A stretch of 36,916 nt of DNA from positions 1-36,916 of the forward strand of contig CALARM010001005.1 of NCBI GenBank assembly GCA_937888925.1, read 5' to 3'. Numbering within the stretch: the stretch's first letter is position 1; each line of letters opens with the position of its first letter. The notes below the pieces were generated by a model that was not told where the DNA came from, did no database searches, and was given only the letters and a program-made list of their open reading frames with translations. This DNA comes from an uncultured Synergistia bacterium. GTDB lineage: Bacteria > Eremiobacterota > SpSt-956 > JAKJGF01. This document shows, in pieces, positions 22,133-30,644 of the stretch. The translations under genes were made by a program, and so were the position numbers.

Positions 22133-25003
22133 TTAAGCCAGCTGCCTTTTTGCCATATCTTTAAAAGGCCCTTCCACTTTCATCAGTTTTTCATAGTTGC
22201 CTTCCTGAACTATCTGTCCTCCTGAGATTACATAAATCCTGTCTGCTTTTATTACAGTACTGAGCCTGTGAGCTATGACTATCCTTGTGGCTTTTGATTT
22301 GTTGAGACTTTCTGTAATAATCCCCTGGGATTTATTGTCAAGAGCGCTTGTAGCTTCATCAAAAAGTATTATTCCGGGCTTTTTAACAAGGGCTCTTGCT
22401 ACAAGAAGTCTCTGTTTCTGACCTCCTGAGAAAGTTCCTGCACCTTCACTTATAAAGGTATACATACCCATAGGCATAGCTTTTATGTCTTCTTCAATAC
22501 CTGCCATACGGGAAGCTTCCCATGCATCATCTATGGTAAGGAGAGAAGAACCTGTAATATTATAGTAAATTTCTCCTGTCATAAGTTTACTGCTCTGAAT
22601 GACCACACCTATCTGGCGTCTTAAGAATTCTATATCAAGGTCTGAAATATTCTGGCCGTTGTAATATATAGAACCGGTATCAGGTGCTTCAAAGCCCAGG
22701 AGAAGCCTGAAAATTGTAGATTTCCCCGATCCGGAAGGCCCTACAAAGGCAACAAATTCTCCCGGATTTATATGAAAGGACACATCTTTCACTACAAAAT
22801 TCCCATCTTTATTATAACGAAAAGAAACATGTTTTACATCTATTTCACCTGTTAATTCACCTGGAATTATCTTGTTTTCATTTACCTCAGGCATAGTTTC
22901 AAATACAGGTTTTAACCTTTCCAGAGTGGGTACAACATTCATAAGAGATGCTATTGATGAGCCAAGCTGCATTATGGCGCCGGTAAAAGATGTAAATGCT
23001 GCATTGAAAGCCAGAAAAGAACCTGATGTAAGAATGGTGTTCCCTGTATCACTTCCTCTTGAGGATATATTCGTAAAGATTATAGCTGACATAATTAAAG
23101 GCATCATAGAGTTAAAGACAGAAAGAATATTATTCACGTTTCCTATTTTGAAAGAATAATTGTTCTGGAGACTGAATTTTTCAGCCCATTTACTGAAAGC
23201 CATAATTTCAGAACCGGAAACTTTAATCTTTGGAATTCCAGCTATAACCTGATAAATAAAACCGGAGATTTTACCCTGAAGTTTTGCCAGTTTTCTCTGA
23301 TAGGAAATCTGAAGATAACTTAAAAAACTTATAGCAATGACAAGAATCAATGATGAACCGCTGGCAATAATGGCAAGTTCTGTATCATATCTGAAGAGTA
23401 AAATAAAGTTAAAGAAAGCATATATTGCTCCCAGTATGGAAGGAAAAACAAGTCCTGTGAAAAGCTGGCTGGAAATAAAATCAATACCAAGGGAGCGGGA
23501 AGCAAGATCACCGGAAGAAAATTGCCGGAAAAATGAACATGGAAGGGACAAAATTCTATCCCATATGGCAGATTGAACAGGTTCCTTCATCTTTCCGTCC
23601 ATACGTATAAGGACAATACTCTGGAGTATCTGAAAAATTGCCACTGAAAAGGAACTTACCAGAAGTGCCAGTGCAAGCTGTCCCGGCATATGATATTTTG
23701 CCTGTGGTATTATTTTGTCAAAAAATAAACCTGTAGCTACAGGGAAAAACATTCCGAGTAAACCTATAACAATACCAAGTGGAATAAATCTTAAAATTTC
23801 ATTTTTATAACGTGGAAAAGCAAATTGCAGAATATCAAAAAAGGTGAGTTTTTTTTCAGGGAGTGGTTTATAAAAAATATAGGCAGTATTATGAAGAGAA
23901 GACGATGTTTCTTCTGTAACTACAGTTTTTTTATCTGTCGCAGGATCAATAATATTATAACTTCTCAGAGAAGACGGTATAAGGGCTACAGGGGAATCAT
24001 TATTTTTTAAAAAACCCAGAAGAGGACCGCTGTCTTTCTGCCACCATTTATCATCGAGTGTAACCTTTCTGAGCCTTATTTTTGAAGCTTTTGTTATCAT
24101 ATAAATATAGCTGTAAAATCTATTTTCTTCTGTTTCAGCCAGAGGTTCTTTTATTTTTATTCCAAGATTTTCCCCTACTATCCTGCATGCCTCAAAAGTA
24201 AAATCCTTTTTCTCAACTTTATCTGAAAGAGCCTCAGTTTTACATTCTATAGATGAAGCTATTTTCTCTATGCTCTTCCTGAACTGAAAAGCTTCGTTAG
24301 ATTTTTTTTCTTTCAGTTTTTTCTCCTCTTTTTCGCAGGCCAGGTCAAGTTGCATTTTGATAAGTTTTCCTGCGGTAGTGTTAAATATGGAAAGATCTAC
24401 TTTCCCATCACTTTCCTTCAGATACTCTTCTGTAGTTAAGATCTTTATTCTGCTTTTATCTTTTGCTGTGAGATAGCTGTACTCTGATATAGGAAAAAAG
24501 AAATCTTCCTTTACATGGTAAAGGTCTTCTCTTTCAAGAAAGGAAGAAGAACCTTCAACATGTTTTACCCATAGGACTTTATCCATAGATGAGAAGGTTT
24601 CATTTTTTTCAATTTCAATATTATGGTTTTCTACAAGTAATTTAGTATTTTTTGGCACTTTATAATTTATTTTTTTTGTAATAAAATTTATCCATTTATC
24701 AATATAAAAAGATAATTTATCTCTCAGATCTTCCAGCCTGAGCTTTAAAATCTCTGTACCGGGCTCTCCTGAACATAAAATACAGTATTTTTCATAAGAA
24801 ATTCCCCCTATGAAACAATCATTTTTTTCCATAGTACAGAAATAATATCTGCGCCCCGGTTCTCCTTCATTATTCACACAGTAAAGATTAACTCTTCCTT
24901 CTTTAACTATCCAGATAAATTCAGACTCTACTGTTGTGAAAGGTCTGTTTCCTTCTGTTACTATAATTTCTCCTGCTAAAGTTAATTCTTCTATGTCCGA
25001 CAC
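22133..25003 (-). CDS. NHLM-type bacteriocin ABC transporter, ATP-binding/permease protein without peptidase
   Basis: 956 residues from GTG 25003 (AGAGG upstream). Residues 1-380 form a long non-membrane N-terminal part with no C39 peptidase; its start (EFIWIVKEGRVNLY) resembles the cyclic-nucleotide-type fold seen in this family. Six-helix membrane region about 400-695. The ATPase has Walker A GPSGSGKST at 755-763, signature FSGGQ at 858-862, Walker B IILFDEA at 878-884 and the switch His912. This matches the second ABC subunit of NHLM systems (TIGR03797). It probably pairs with the C39 transporter 17 bases upstream as a heterodimer or serves a separate step. All ATPase motifs are intact. 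Confidence 0.9.
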   Translation of the reverse strand: MSDIEELTLAGEIIVTEGNRPFTTVESEFIWIVKEGRVNLYCVNNEGEPGRRYYFCTMEKNDCFIGGISYEKYCILCSGEPGTEILKLRLEDLRDKLSFYIDKWINFITKKINYKVPKNTKLLVENHNIEIEKNETFSSMDKVLWVKHVEGSSSFLEREDLYHVKEDFFFPISEYSYLTAKDKSRIKILTTEEYLKESDGKVDLSIFNTTAGKLIKMQLDLACEKEEKKLKEKKSNEAFQFRKSIEKIASSIECKTEALSDKVEKKDFTFEACRIVGENLGIKIKEPLAETEENRFYSYIYMITKASKIRLRKVTLDDKWWQKDSGPLLGFLKNNDSPVALIPSSLRSYNIIDPATDKKTVVTEETSSSLHNTAYIFYKPLPEKKLTFFDILQFAFPRYKNEILRFIPLGIVIGLLGMFFPVATGLFFDKIIPQAKYHMPGQLALALLVSSFSVAIFQILQSIVLIRMDGKMKEPVQSAIWDRILSLPCSFFRQFSSGDLASRSLGIDFISSQLFTGLVFPSILGAIYAFFNFILLFRYDTELAIIASGSSLILVIAISFLSYLQISYQRKLAKLQGKISGFIYQVIAGIPKIKVSGSEIMAFSKWAEKFSLQNNYSFKIGNVNNILSVFNSMMPLIMSAIIFTNISSRGSDTGNTILTSGSFLAFNAAFTSFTGAIMQLGSSIASLMNVVPTLERLKPVFETMPEVNENKIIPGELTGEIDVKHVSFRYNKDGNFVVKDVSFHINPGEFVAFVGPSGSGKSTIFRLLLGFEAPDTGSIYYNGQNISDLDIEFLRRQIGVVIQSSKLMTGEIYYNITGSSLLTIDDAWEASRMAGIEEDIKAMPMGMYTFISEGAGTFSGGQKQRLLVARALVKKPGIILFDEATSALDNKSQGIITESLNKSKATRIVIAHRLSTVIKADRIYVISGGQIVQEGNYEKLMKVEGPFKDMAKRQLA

Positions 25004-25020
25004 TTAATATTACCTCTTTA

Positions 25021-27204
25021 TTAATATAATTGAATGAGTTCTCTGTAGGGGCCTTCCAGATCTTTAAGTTTTTCATGGGTCCCTCTCTGAATTACCTGGC
25101 CGGATTTGAGAACTATTATTTCATCACAGTCTTTAATGGTACTCAATCTATGGGCTATTATTATCTGGGTGCATCCTCTTTTTCTAAGGTTTCTGTCTAT
25201 AATTTCTTCCGTAAGAGAATCAAGAGCGCTTGTTGCTTCGTCAAGTACAAGTATTGTAGGATTAATGGAAAGGCTTCTGGCTATTTCAATTCTCTGAGCC
25301 TGGCCGCCGCTGAAATTCCTTCCTCCTTCTTCTATAAAGCTTTCATATCCTTTCTCTCTTGCTGTTATATCATCGTGAATGGATGAATCAATAGCTGCCT
25401 TCACTATATTTTCTTCATCCATTGTATTATCCCACATACTTATATTTTCTTTTATCGTTCCTTCAAATAACATAATAGATTGATCAACCATGGCAAGACT
25501 GTTGTGTAAAACTCTCGGCTCTATTTCATCTACACCTGTGCCGTCAAAAAGTATTTCTCCGCTCCATGGTTTATAAAGGCCGCAGATAATCTTTCCTATT
25601 GTGGATTTACCGCTCCCAGAAGTTCCCACAAGGGCGACTCTCGACCCTGGATTTAAGGTGAGATTAAAATTTTCAATCAGAGGGGGAGAAACAGGACTGT
25701 ATCCGAAGGTTATATTTTTTAATTCCACTTTTCCCTTTAATTTAAAGGTATCCTCTTCCTGATTATTTATTTTGCCTGTTCTGCTGTCAGTTTCATATTT
25801 TAAAACATCATCGAGCCTGTTTAAATCACTTTCCACTTCCTGAAGAGTGCTTCCGAGATTGACAAGGTTATTTATGGGGGTTATAAAAAAGCCCATAAGA
25901 CTCTGATAGGCCACAAGACTTCCTGCAGACATAGTTCCTTTCATTACCATAAAACTTCCGAAATAAAGTATGGCTATATTATTTAATGATGAGAGAAAAG
26001 AAGGGATAACTGAAAGAAATTGACTGTAAGTATTCAGTTCCTGTTCTCTGTTAACCACCTTTGCAAAATAACCTGCCCATTTGGAAAAGAAGTCATTTTC
26101 TGTTCCGCTTGCTTTAAGGGTTTCAATCATATTTATACCTGATATGGATGTGCCTGTAAGTTTACCCCTGTCCTGCTGAAGGCTCTTATTCCCGTCTACC
26201 CTTTTTCTGGAAATAAGTTTAAGGGCCAGAATATTTAAAAATACAATAAAAATACCGATAGAAGTAAGAAATACACTGTAACTTAAAAGAATATAGAGAT
26301 AAAATATGACCATAATGGCATTTAAAATACTTCCTGTAAGCTGCCTGGAAAGAAGAGTGGCCACTCTGTCATTTATAGAAACTCTTGAACTTATATCTCC
26401 TGCATATCTCTGATTGAAAAATTCTACAGGGAGCCTCAATACATGCCATAAAAACTGGCTGGAATCAGACAGGGATAGTTTTGCTTTCAGTCTCAGAAGA
26501 GAATAACTCTGGAGCCATATGAGAACACCTCTTATGAGGGCAGTTACTATTATTCCGCTCACAAGGGGGCCTATAATATAATCCATCTTATATATTAAAT
26601 AGTCGTCCACAAAGGTTTTTGTAAATATGGGAATTATAAAGCCGGGAAGGACAAGGCATAATCCTGTTATAAGCACATATAAAAGTTCCAGTCTGGAACC
26701 TTTAAGGCGTCTGTGAAGGGATTTATAAATAGAAGGTTTTTCTCCGCCCTTTTTAAAATCAGGGCCCGTCTTAAAAGTAATTATAACTCCCGTAAAAGAT
26801 TTATTGAATTCTTCCAGGGATATTTTTCTGGGGCCTGATGCTGGATCATTTATATATACACATTTTTCAGTGATACCTTCAATTACGATGAAATGATTGA
26901 AATTCCAGAAAGCTATAAAGGGAACACTGTCTTCTCCGAGTTCTTTAATTTCTCTTCTGTATCCCTGTGCTATGAGTCCATACTTTGTGGCAGCTCTTAC
27001 AATATTTCCTGCCTTACTGCCATCTCTTGAAACTCCGCAGTCAAGCCTTAATTTTTCAAGAGGTTCATACCTTCCATAATGGGCCAGTATTATAGCGAGT
27101 GCAGCGGCGCCGCATTCCACTGCTTCCATCTGAAGAACAGTGGGAGTTCTGACACGGTTTTTCTTTATTTTTTTTAGAATTTCTTTATCAATTGTCTGGT
27201 TCAT
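25021..27204 (-). CDS. NHLM-type ABC transporter with C39 leader peptidase
   Basis: 727 residues. The N-terminal C39 cysteine protease has QMEAVECGAAALAII with Gln25 and the nucleophile Cys31, His104 in NFNHFIVI, and Asp120 in INDPASG, so the catalytic set is complete. A six-helix membrane domain follows (about 170-450), then the ATPase: Walker A GTSGSGKST at 527-535, FSGGQ at 631-635, Walker B ILVLDEA at 651-657, His685. Such proteins cut after Gly-Gly and export the core, which fits the Gly64-Gly65 of the Nif11-like precursor. The start overlaps the HlyD stop by four bases. TIGR03796-type assignment. Confidence 0.94.
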   Translation of the reverse strand: MNQTIDKEILKKIKKNRVRTPTVLQMEAVECGAAALAIILAHYGRYEPLEKLRLDCGVSRDGSKAGNIVRAATKYGLIAQGYRREIKELGEDSVPFIAFWNFNHFIVIEGITEKCVYINDPASGPRKISLEEFNKSFTGVIITFKTGPDFKKGGEKPSIYKSLHRRLKGSRLELLYVLITGLCLVLPGFIIPIFTKTFVDDYLIYKMDYIIGPLVSGIIVTALIRGVLIWLQSYSLLRLKAKLSLSDSSQFLWHVLRLPVEFFNQRYAGDISSRVSINDRVATLLSRQLTGSILNAIMVIFYLYILLSYSVFLTSIGIFIVFLNILALKLISRKRVDGNKSLQQDRGKLTGTSISGINMIETLKASGTENDFFSKWAGYFAKVVNREQELNTYSQFLSVIPSFLSSLNNIAILYFGSFMVMKGTMSAGSLVAYQSLMGFFITPINNLVNLGSTLQEVESDLNRLDDVLKYETDSRTGKINNQEEDTFKLKGKVELKNITFGYSPVSPPLIENFNLTLNPGSRVALVGTSGSGKSTIGKIICGLYKPWSGEILFDGTGVDEIEPRVLHNSLAMVDQSIMLFEGTIKENISMWDNTMDEENIVKAAIDSSIHDDITAREKGYESFIEEGGRNFSGGQAQRIEIARSLSINPTILVLDEATSALDSLTEEIIDRNLRKRGCTQIIIAHRLSTIKDCDEIIVLKSGQVIQRGTHEKLKDLEGPYRELIQLY

Positions 27205-28157
27205 TTATTCATATCCCCGGGAAAAATGAGTTCTATCGGGTGGGTTTCTCTTGTTATAACAGTAACATTACAGAGTGTACCGCTTGAAAGCTGAATATCC
27301 GGGCCTCTTAATGATGTCCATTTATATTTGCTTACCGTGTTTGGATCTTCTTCAAGATTTATATCAATTTCTACAGCAGGAAAGTATTTAGAAAATAATT
27401 CTACGAGAGAGTAGTTTTTCAGGACTAAAAGCATCCTCTCTTTATCAGATGGATAGGATCTTACGAAAGTAACAGCGCCTTCCATAAGACCATATTCTTC
27501 CTGTTTTACCGTAGAAGGAGATATATTAACCTTCATACCTGGTTTAATATTTTTTGCAGAATTCAGCGGGAGATATGCTGTTACAGAAAGGGGCCCCTCC
27601 GGTTCTACTGTTACTATAGATGTATTTTCTTCTACAGGATCTCCTTTATCTGCTACAAGTATGGATGTTACTGTACCATCTATTGGGCTTTTTAACACAC
27701 GGGACAGTTCATATTTCTGTTTGATCTGTGAAATATTATATTCCAGCTCTTTAATTTTCATTTTTTCTTTTTCCGAAGGATCCATATATCCCTTTAAAAC
27801 CTGAAGTTCCCCTTCTCTATATTGAATTTCATATTCTGTTTTAGGTTGAGACATTACAATCAGTTCCTGTCCTTCTTTTACTTTATCATATAAATTTATC
27901 TTTATCTCATTAACTATACCTGGCTCCAGAGTAAAAACGCCGTATCTTCCGCCTTTATTGATGAGTATACCTTCTCCATTTACTGTATCAGTAATATATC
28001 CGTATATAGACCAGTAAATAAAAACTACCAGTATTGCTATAATAGCTATAAGAGACATCCATCCTCTTGTATCGGTAACTACAATGACTTTATCTATCTG
28101 TTCCGGGGAGGAGAGGCTTTCCAGTGCTTCTTTTCTGTAATAATCTTTTGGATTCAT
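27201..28157 (-). CDS. HlyD-family adaptor of the NHLM export system
   Basis: 318 residues; GGAGAA lies upstream of ATG 28157. A short cytoplasmic N-terminus, one membrane helix (about 34-54), then the periplasmic part: two halves of a biotinyl-lipoyl-like domain (about 60-105 and 157-185, the latter with LKSPIDGTVTSI) on either side of a short coiled coil (106-155), and a beta-rich end. This is the membrane-fusion pattern of NHLM secretion proteins (TIGR03794). It bridges the ABC pump across the envelope; no outer-membrane channel is present in the window. It is the first of the three export genes and follows the 378-residue protein after 59 bases. Confidence 0.88.
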   Translation of the reverse strand: MNPKDYYRKEALESLSSPEQIDKVIVVTDTRGWMSLIAIIAILVVFIYWSIYGYITDTVNGEGILINKGGRYGVFTLEPGIVNEIKINLYDKVKEGQELIVMSQPKTEYEIQYREGELQVLKGYMDPSEKEKMKIKELEYNISQIKQKYELSRVLKSPIDGTVTSILVADKGDPVEENTSIVTVEPEGPLSVTAYLPLNSAKNIKPGMKVNISPSTVKQEEYGLMEGAVTFVRSYPSDKERMLLVLKNYSLVELFSKYFPAVEIDINLEEDPNTVSKYKWTSLRGPDIQLSSGTLCNVTVITRETHPIELIFPGDMNK

Positions 28158-28216
28158 AATTATTTCTCCATTTGAAATTTTTTATTAACTTCTATGTAAA
28201 ATAAGTAAAATCCTTT

Positions 28217-29353
28217 CTAACTTTCATAAAATACACAGAATCCTTTTTTTCTGTAGTACTCATAAGTAGTTCTGCTGTTTTTGAAAGCAAGATCGAAATC
28301 TGTATAAACATCCCAGTGTGCCCAGGCAGGGGCGAAGATTGTGTCAAGGTTAAATAAGATATTTTTTTTCGGTATGTCTTTGAGAATGTCTGTATGATAA
28401 CTGTAGGCAGCAAATTTTATTCTGTGTTTTTCATCTTCAATGGTAAGTAATTTTTTATAATCAATAATTTTATCACCCATAATCCCTTCTTCATAAACAG
28501 GTATAAGGAGATAGGCTTCCCTGAAGGCTTTGAAGATGTTTTTTATCTCTTTTTCTGTAACAGGACAGTCTATTTCTATCCAGGCAGTGATGTTAAAAAA
28601 TTCTCCTGAAAAATCATAGTTAAATTCTGAAGTTACATAGATGGAAAATATGTCGTATTTTTTTTCAATTTTTTTTATGAGAATAATAAGAGAGTTATTA
28701 TCTATTATAACAGGTTTTCTACCGTAGATTTCCATAAGTTCTTTATGGCGGGAACCCATACAGTAATCACAGCCTTCATGAGGAACAGTGCATCCACCTT
28801 TTGATGTTATTATCATAGGAAGATAATAGCCTCTCACATCCCTTGCAGGGAAAGGATTATTTCCAATATATTTAAAATATGAAGGAAACCAGTCAAGATT
28901 AAATTCCAGATCTTTAAAATCTTCCCCTTTAAAAGTATAAGTAATTTCCTGTTCAAAATCTCTTCCAATAAAATTTGGGATTTCTTTCGGGGATTTTCCC
29001 GTTAGAAACATCTCCAGAGGAAGCTCATTATCTCCTTTTATGTAGTAATCTACATCAAAATTTTTGAAAATTTTTCTGTAGAACATGGAGGCAAAAAGTC
29101 CTCCGAAGAGTATTTTAGCCTCTTTATTACGCTTTTTTATAAAATCTACTATAAGGGTAAACTCATATAATTCTACATACCAGTTCAGTTCTATAATAAA
29201 AATATTAAAGGATTTTATATGTTCTTCTGTGAGCTCAAAACTGTATATGCCGGAGATTCTATCCGTATGTTTACTGAAAAGCCATGCAAGAGGGGCGGAA
29301 AAACCTGTTTCGTAATTTACTTTTGTTACGGGGATTATAATTAAGAATTTCAT
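28217..29353 (-). CDS. small radical SAM-like protein with cobalamin-type N-domain and CX6CX2C motif, paralogue 1
   Basis: 378 residues, first gene after the strong minus-strand promoter. Residues 1-120 resemble a cobalamin-binding domain of radical SAM enzymes: FIKKRNKEAKILFGGLFAS, then VDYYIKGDNELPLEMFL. A linker leads to SKGGCTVPHEGCDYCMGS with Cys188, 195 and 198, spaced CX6CX2C instead of the classical CX3CX2C or the CX7CX2C of the large maturases here. Only about 180 residues follow, short for a complete radical SAM barrel. The radical SAM assignment is inference from the cysteine pattern and the domain order; I do not recognise a named family. It aligns without a gap to the divergent gene at 29506-30642. 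Confidence 0.65.
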   Translation of the reverse strand: MKFLIIIPVTKVNYETGFSAPLAWLFSKHTDRISGIYSFELTEEHIKSFNIFIIELNWYVELYEFTLIVDFIKKRNKEAKILFGGLFASMFYRKIFKNFDVDYYIKGDNELPLEMFLTGKSPKEIPNFIGRDFEQEITYTFKGEDFKDLEFNLDWFPSYFKYIGNNPFPARDVRGYYLPMIITSKGGCTVPHEGCDYCMGSRHKELMEIYGRKPVIIDNNSLIILIKKIEKKYDIFSIYVTSEFNYDFSGEFFNITAWIEIDCPVTEKEIKNIFKAFREAYLLIPVYEEGIMGDKIIDYKKLLTIEDEKHRIKFAAYSYHTDILKDIPKKNILFNLDTIFAPAWAHWDVYTDFDLAFKNSRTTYEYYRKKGFCVFYES

Positions 29354-29377
29354 TGTGAAATTTCTGTAATCTCTTTT

Positions 29378-29415
29378 TTAAAAAAGGATTAAGATTTTTT
29401 TGATACCTTTTTTAA
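29378..29415. other. inverted repeat in the divergent leader
   Basis: TTAAAAAAGG (29378-29387) and CCTTTTTTAA (29406-29415) are perfect 10-base arms around an 18-base spacer. The element lies just downstream of the minus-strand -10, so it is in the leader RNA of the long operon, where it reads as a weak stem whose 3' arm is CCTTTTTTT, like an intrinsic terminator. It may be an attenuator or a DNA operator. Confidence 0.4.
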
Positions 29416-29428
29416 TTCTTCCTCTTTT

Positions 29429-29457
29429 ATTATATCATTCTTTAAGGCATTTCTCAA
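29429..29457 (-). promoter_or_regulatory. strong promoter for the minus-strand RiPP operon
   Basis: TTGAGA (29452-29457, 5 of 6 to consensus) and TATAAT (29429-29434, perfect) are separated by exactly 17 bases. This is the best sigma-70-type promoter in the window. Transcription would start about 70 bases before the ATG at 29353 and could serve the small radical SAM-like gene, export genes, maturases and precursor. Confidence 0.7.
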
Positions 29458-29486
29458 ATAATTATTATGTATTACTGCACATTTTG

Positions 29487-29495
29487 TGTTATAAT
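29487..29495 (+). promoter_or_regulatory. possible extended -10 before the plus-strand paralogue
   Basis: TGTTATAAT fits the extended -10 consensus but lies only 10 bases before the ATG at 29506, with the ribosome site AGGGG (29497-29500) between. A transcript from it would be almost leaderless, so it may be a chance match or drive leaderless translation. Confidence 0.25.
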
Positions 29496-29505
29496 CAGGG
29501 GCATT

Positions 29506-30642
29506 ATGAAATCACTTGTCATAATACCATGTACGAAAATAAAATATGAACTGGGTTTTTCAGCCCCTCTTGCCTGGTTATTCGGCAAATGCCCTGACAG
29601 GGTTTACGGCATATACAGCTTTGAACTGAGTAAAGAGCATATAGAAGAATATAATACTTTTATTATAGAAATTAACTGGTATATAGAATTATATGAAGCT
29701 GTATTAATAGTAGATTTTATAAAGAAACACAACAGAGGTTCTAAAATACTCTTCGGAGGACTTTTTGCTTCTTTAAGCTACAGAAAGATCTTTGAAAGAT
29801 TCAATATAGATTACTATATAAAAGGTGATAATGAGCTTCCTCTGGAGATGTTTCTATCGGGAAAATCTCCAGAAGAAATCCCAAATTTTGTGGGAAGGGA
29901 TTTTGAACAGGACATAACCTGTAGCTTTAAAGAGGAAGATTTTAAAGATTTAGAATTCAATCTTGACTGGTTCCCTTCTTATTTCAGGCATCTTAAAGAT
30001 AATCCTTTCCAGATAGGTTCTATGAATACCTATTCTATGCCTATGATAATAACGTCTAAAGGAGGCTGTACTGCTTCCCATGAAGGCTGTGATTACTGTA
30101 TGGGTTCCCATCACAGGGAACTTCTGGAAATCTACGGTAGAAAACCTGTTATAATGGATAATAAATCCCTTATTACCCTGATAAAAAAAATTGAAAAGAA
30201 ATTTAAATTTTACTCCATAATGATTATATCAGAATATAATTATGATTTTTCAGGAGAGAATTTTTCTCTGGATACAAATATTGAAGTTGATTCTCCTGTT
30301 ACGATAGAACAGGTAGATAATATATTCAGAGCCTTTAAAAGATGCACCCTTATTATTCCTTTATATAAAGAAGGTAAAATGGGAGAGAAAATCGTTAATT
30401 ATAAAGAAATTTTAACCCTTGAAGATGAAGATCACAGAATAATTTTTCCTGCCTATGGAGAGCATAAAAATTTATTATTAGATATACCTGAGAGAAATGT
30501 CCTTTATAATTTAGATGAAGGTTACAATCCTTCCTGGGCAACATGGTATGTTTATAATGACTTTGAACTTGCTTTTAAAAACAGCAAAACTATTTACGAA
30601 TACTACAGGAAAAAGAATTATCCTGTCTTCATTGAAGAATAA
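29506..30642 (+). CDS. small radical SAM-like protein with cobalamin-type N-domain and CX6CX2C motif, paralogue 2
   Basis: 378 residues from ATG 29506, chosen over the 13-codon longer frame because AGGGG precedes it and MKSLVIIPCTK aligns with the start of the paralogue. It has the same length as the divergent gene and aligns to it with no gap, with Cys188, 195 and 198 at identical positions in SKGGCTASHEGCDYCMGS. The GGLFAS, IDYYIKGDNELPLEMFL, EIYGRKPVI and YEYYRKK stretches are nearly the same, while about 200-345 has diverged. The conserved cluster cysteines and surrounding motif argue for a working protein rather than a relic. It is followed after two bases by a large maturase, so each divergent operon begins with one of the pair. 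Confidence 0.65.
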   Translation: MKSLVIIPCTKIKYELGFSAPLAWLFGKCPDRVYGIYSFELSKEHIEEYNTFIIEINWYIELYEAVLIVDFIKKHNRGSKILFGGLFASLSYRKIFERFNIDYYIKGDNELPLEMFLSGKSPEEIPNFVGRDFEQDITCSFKEEDFKDLEFNLDWFPSYFRHLKDNPFQIGSMNTYSMPMIITSKGGCTASHEGCDYCMGSHHRELLEIYGRKPVIMDNKSLITLIKKIEKKFKFYSIMIISEYNYDFSGENFSLDTNIEVDSPVTIEQVDNIFRAFKRCTLIIPLYKEGKMGEKIVNYKEILTLEDEDHRIIFPAYGEHKNLLLDIPERNVLYNLDEGYNPSWATWYVYNDFELAFKNSKTIYEYYRKKNYPVFIEE

Positions 30643-30644
30643 TT

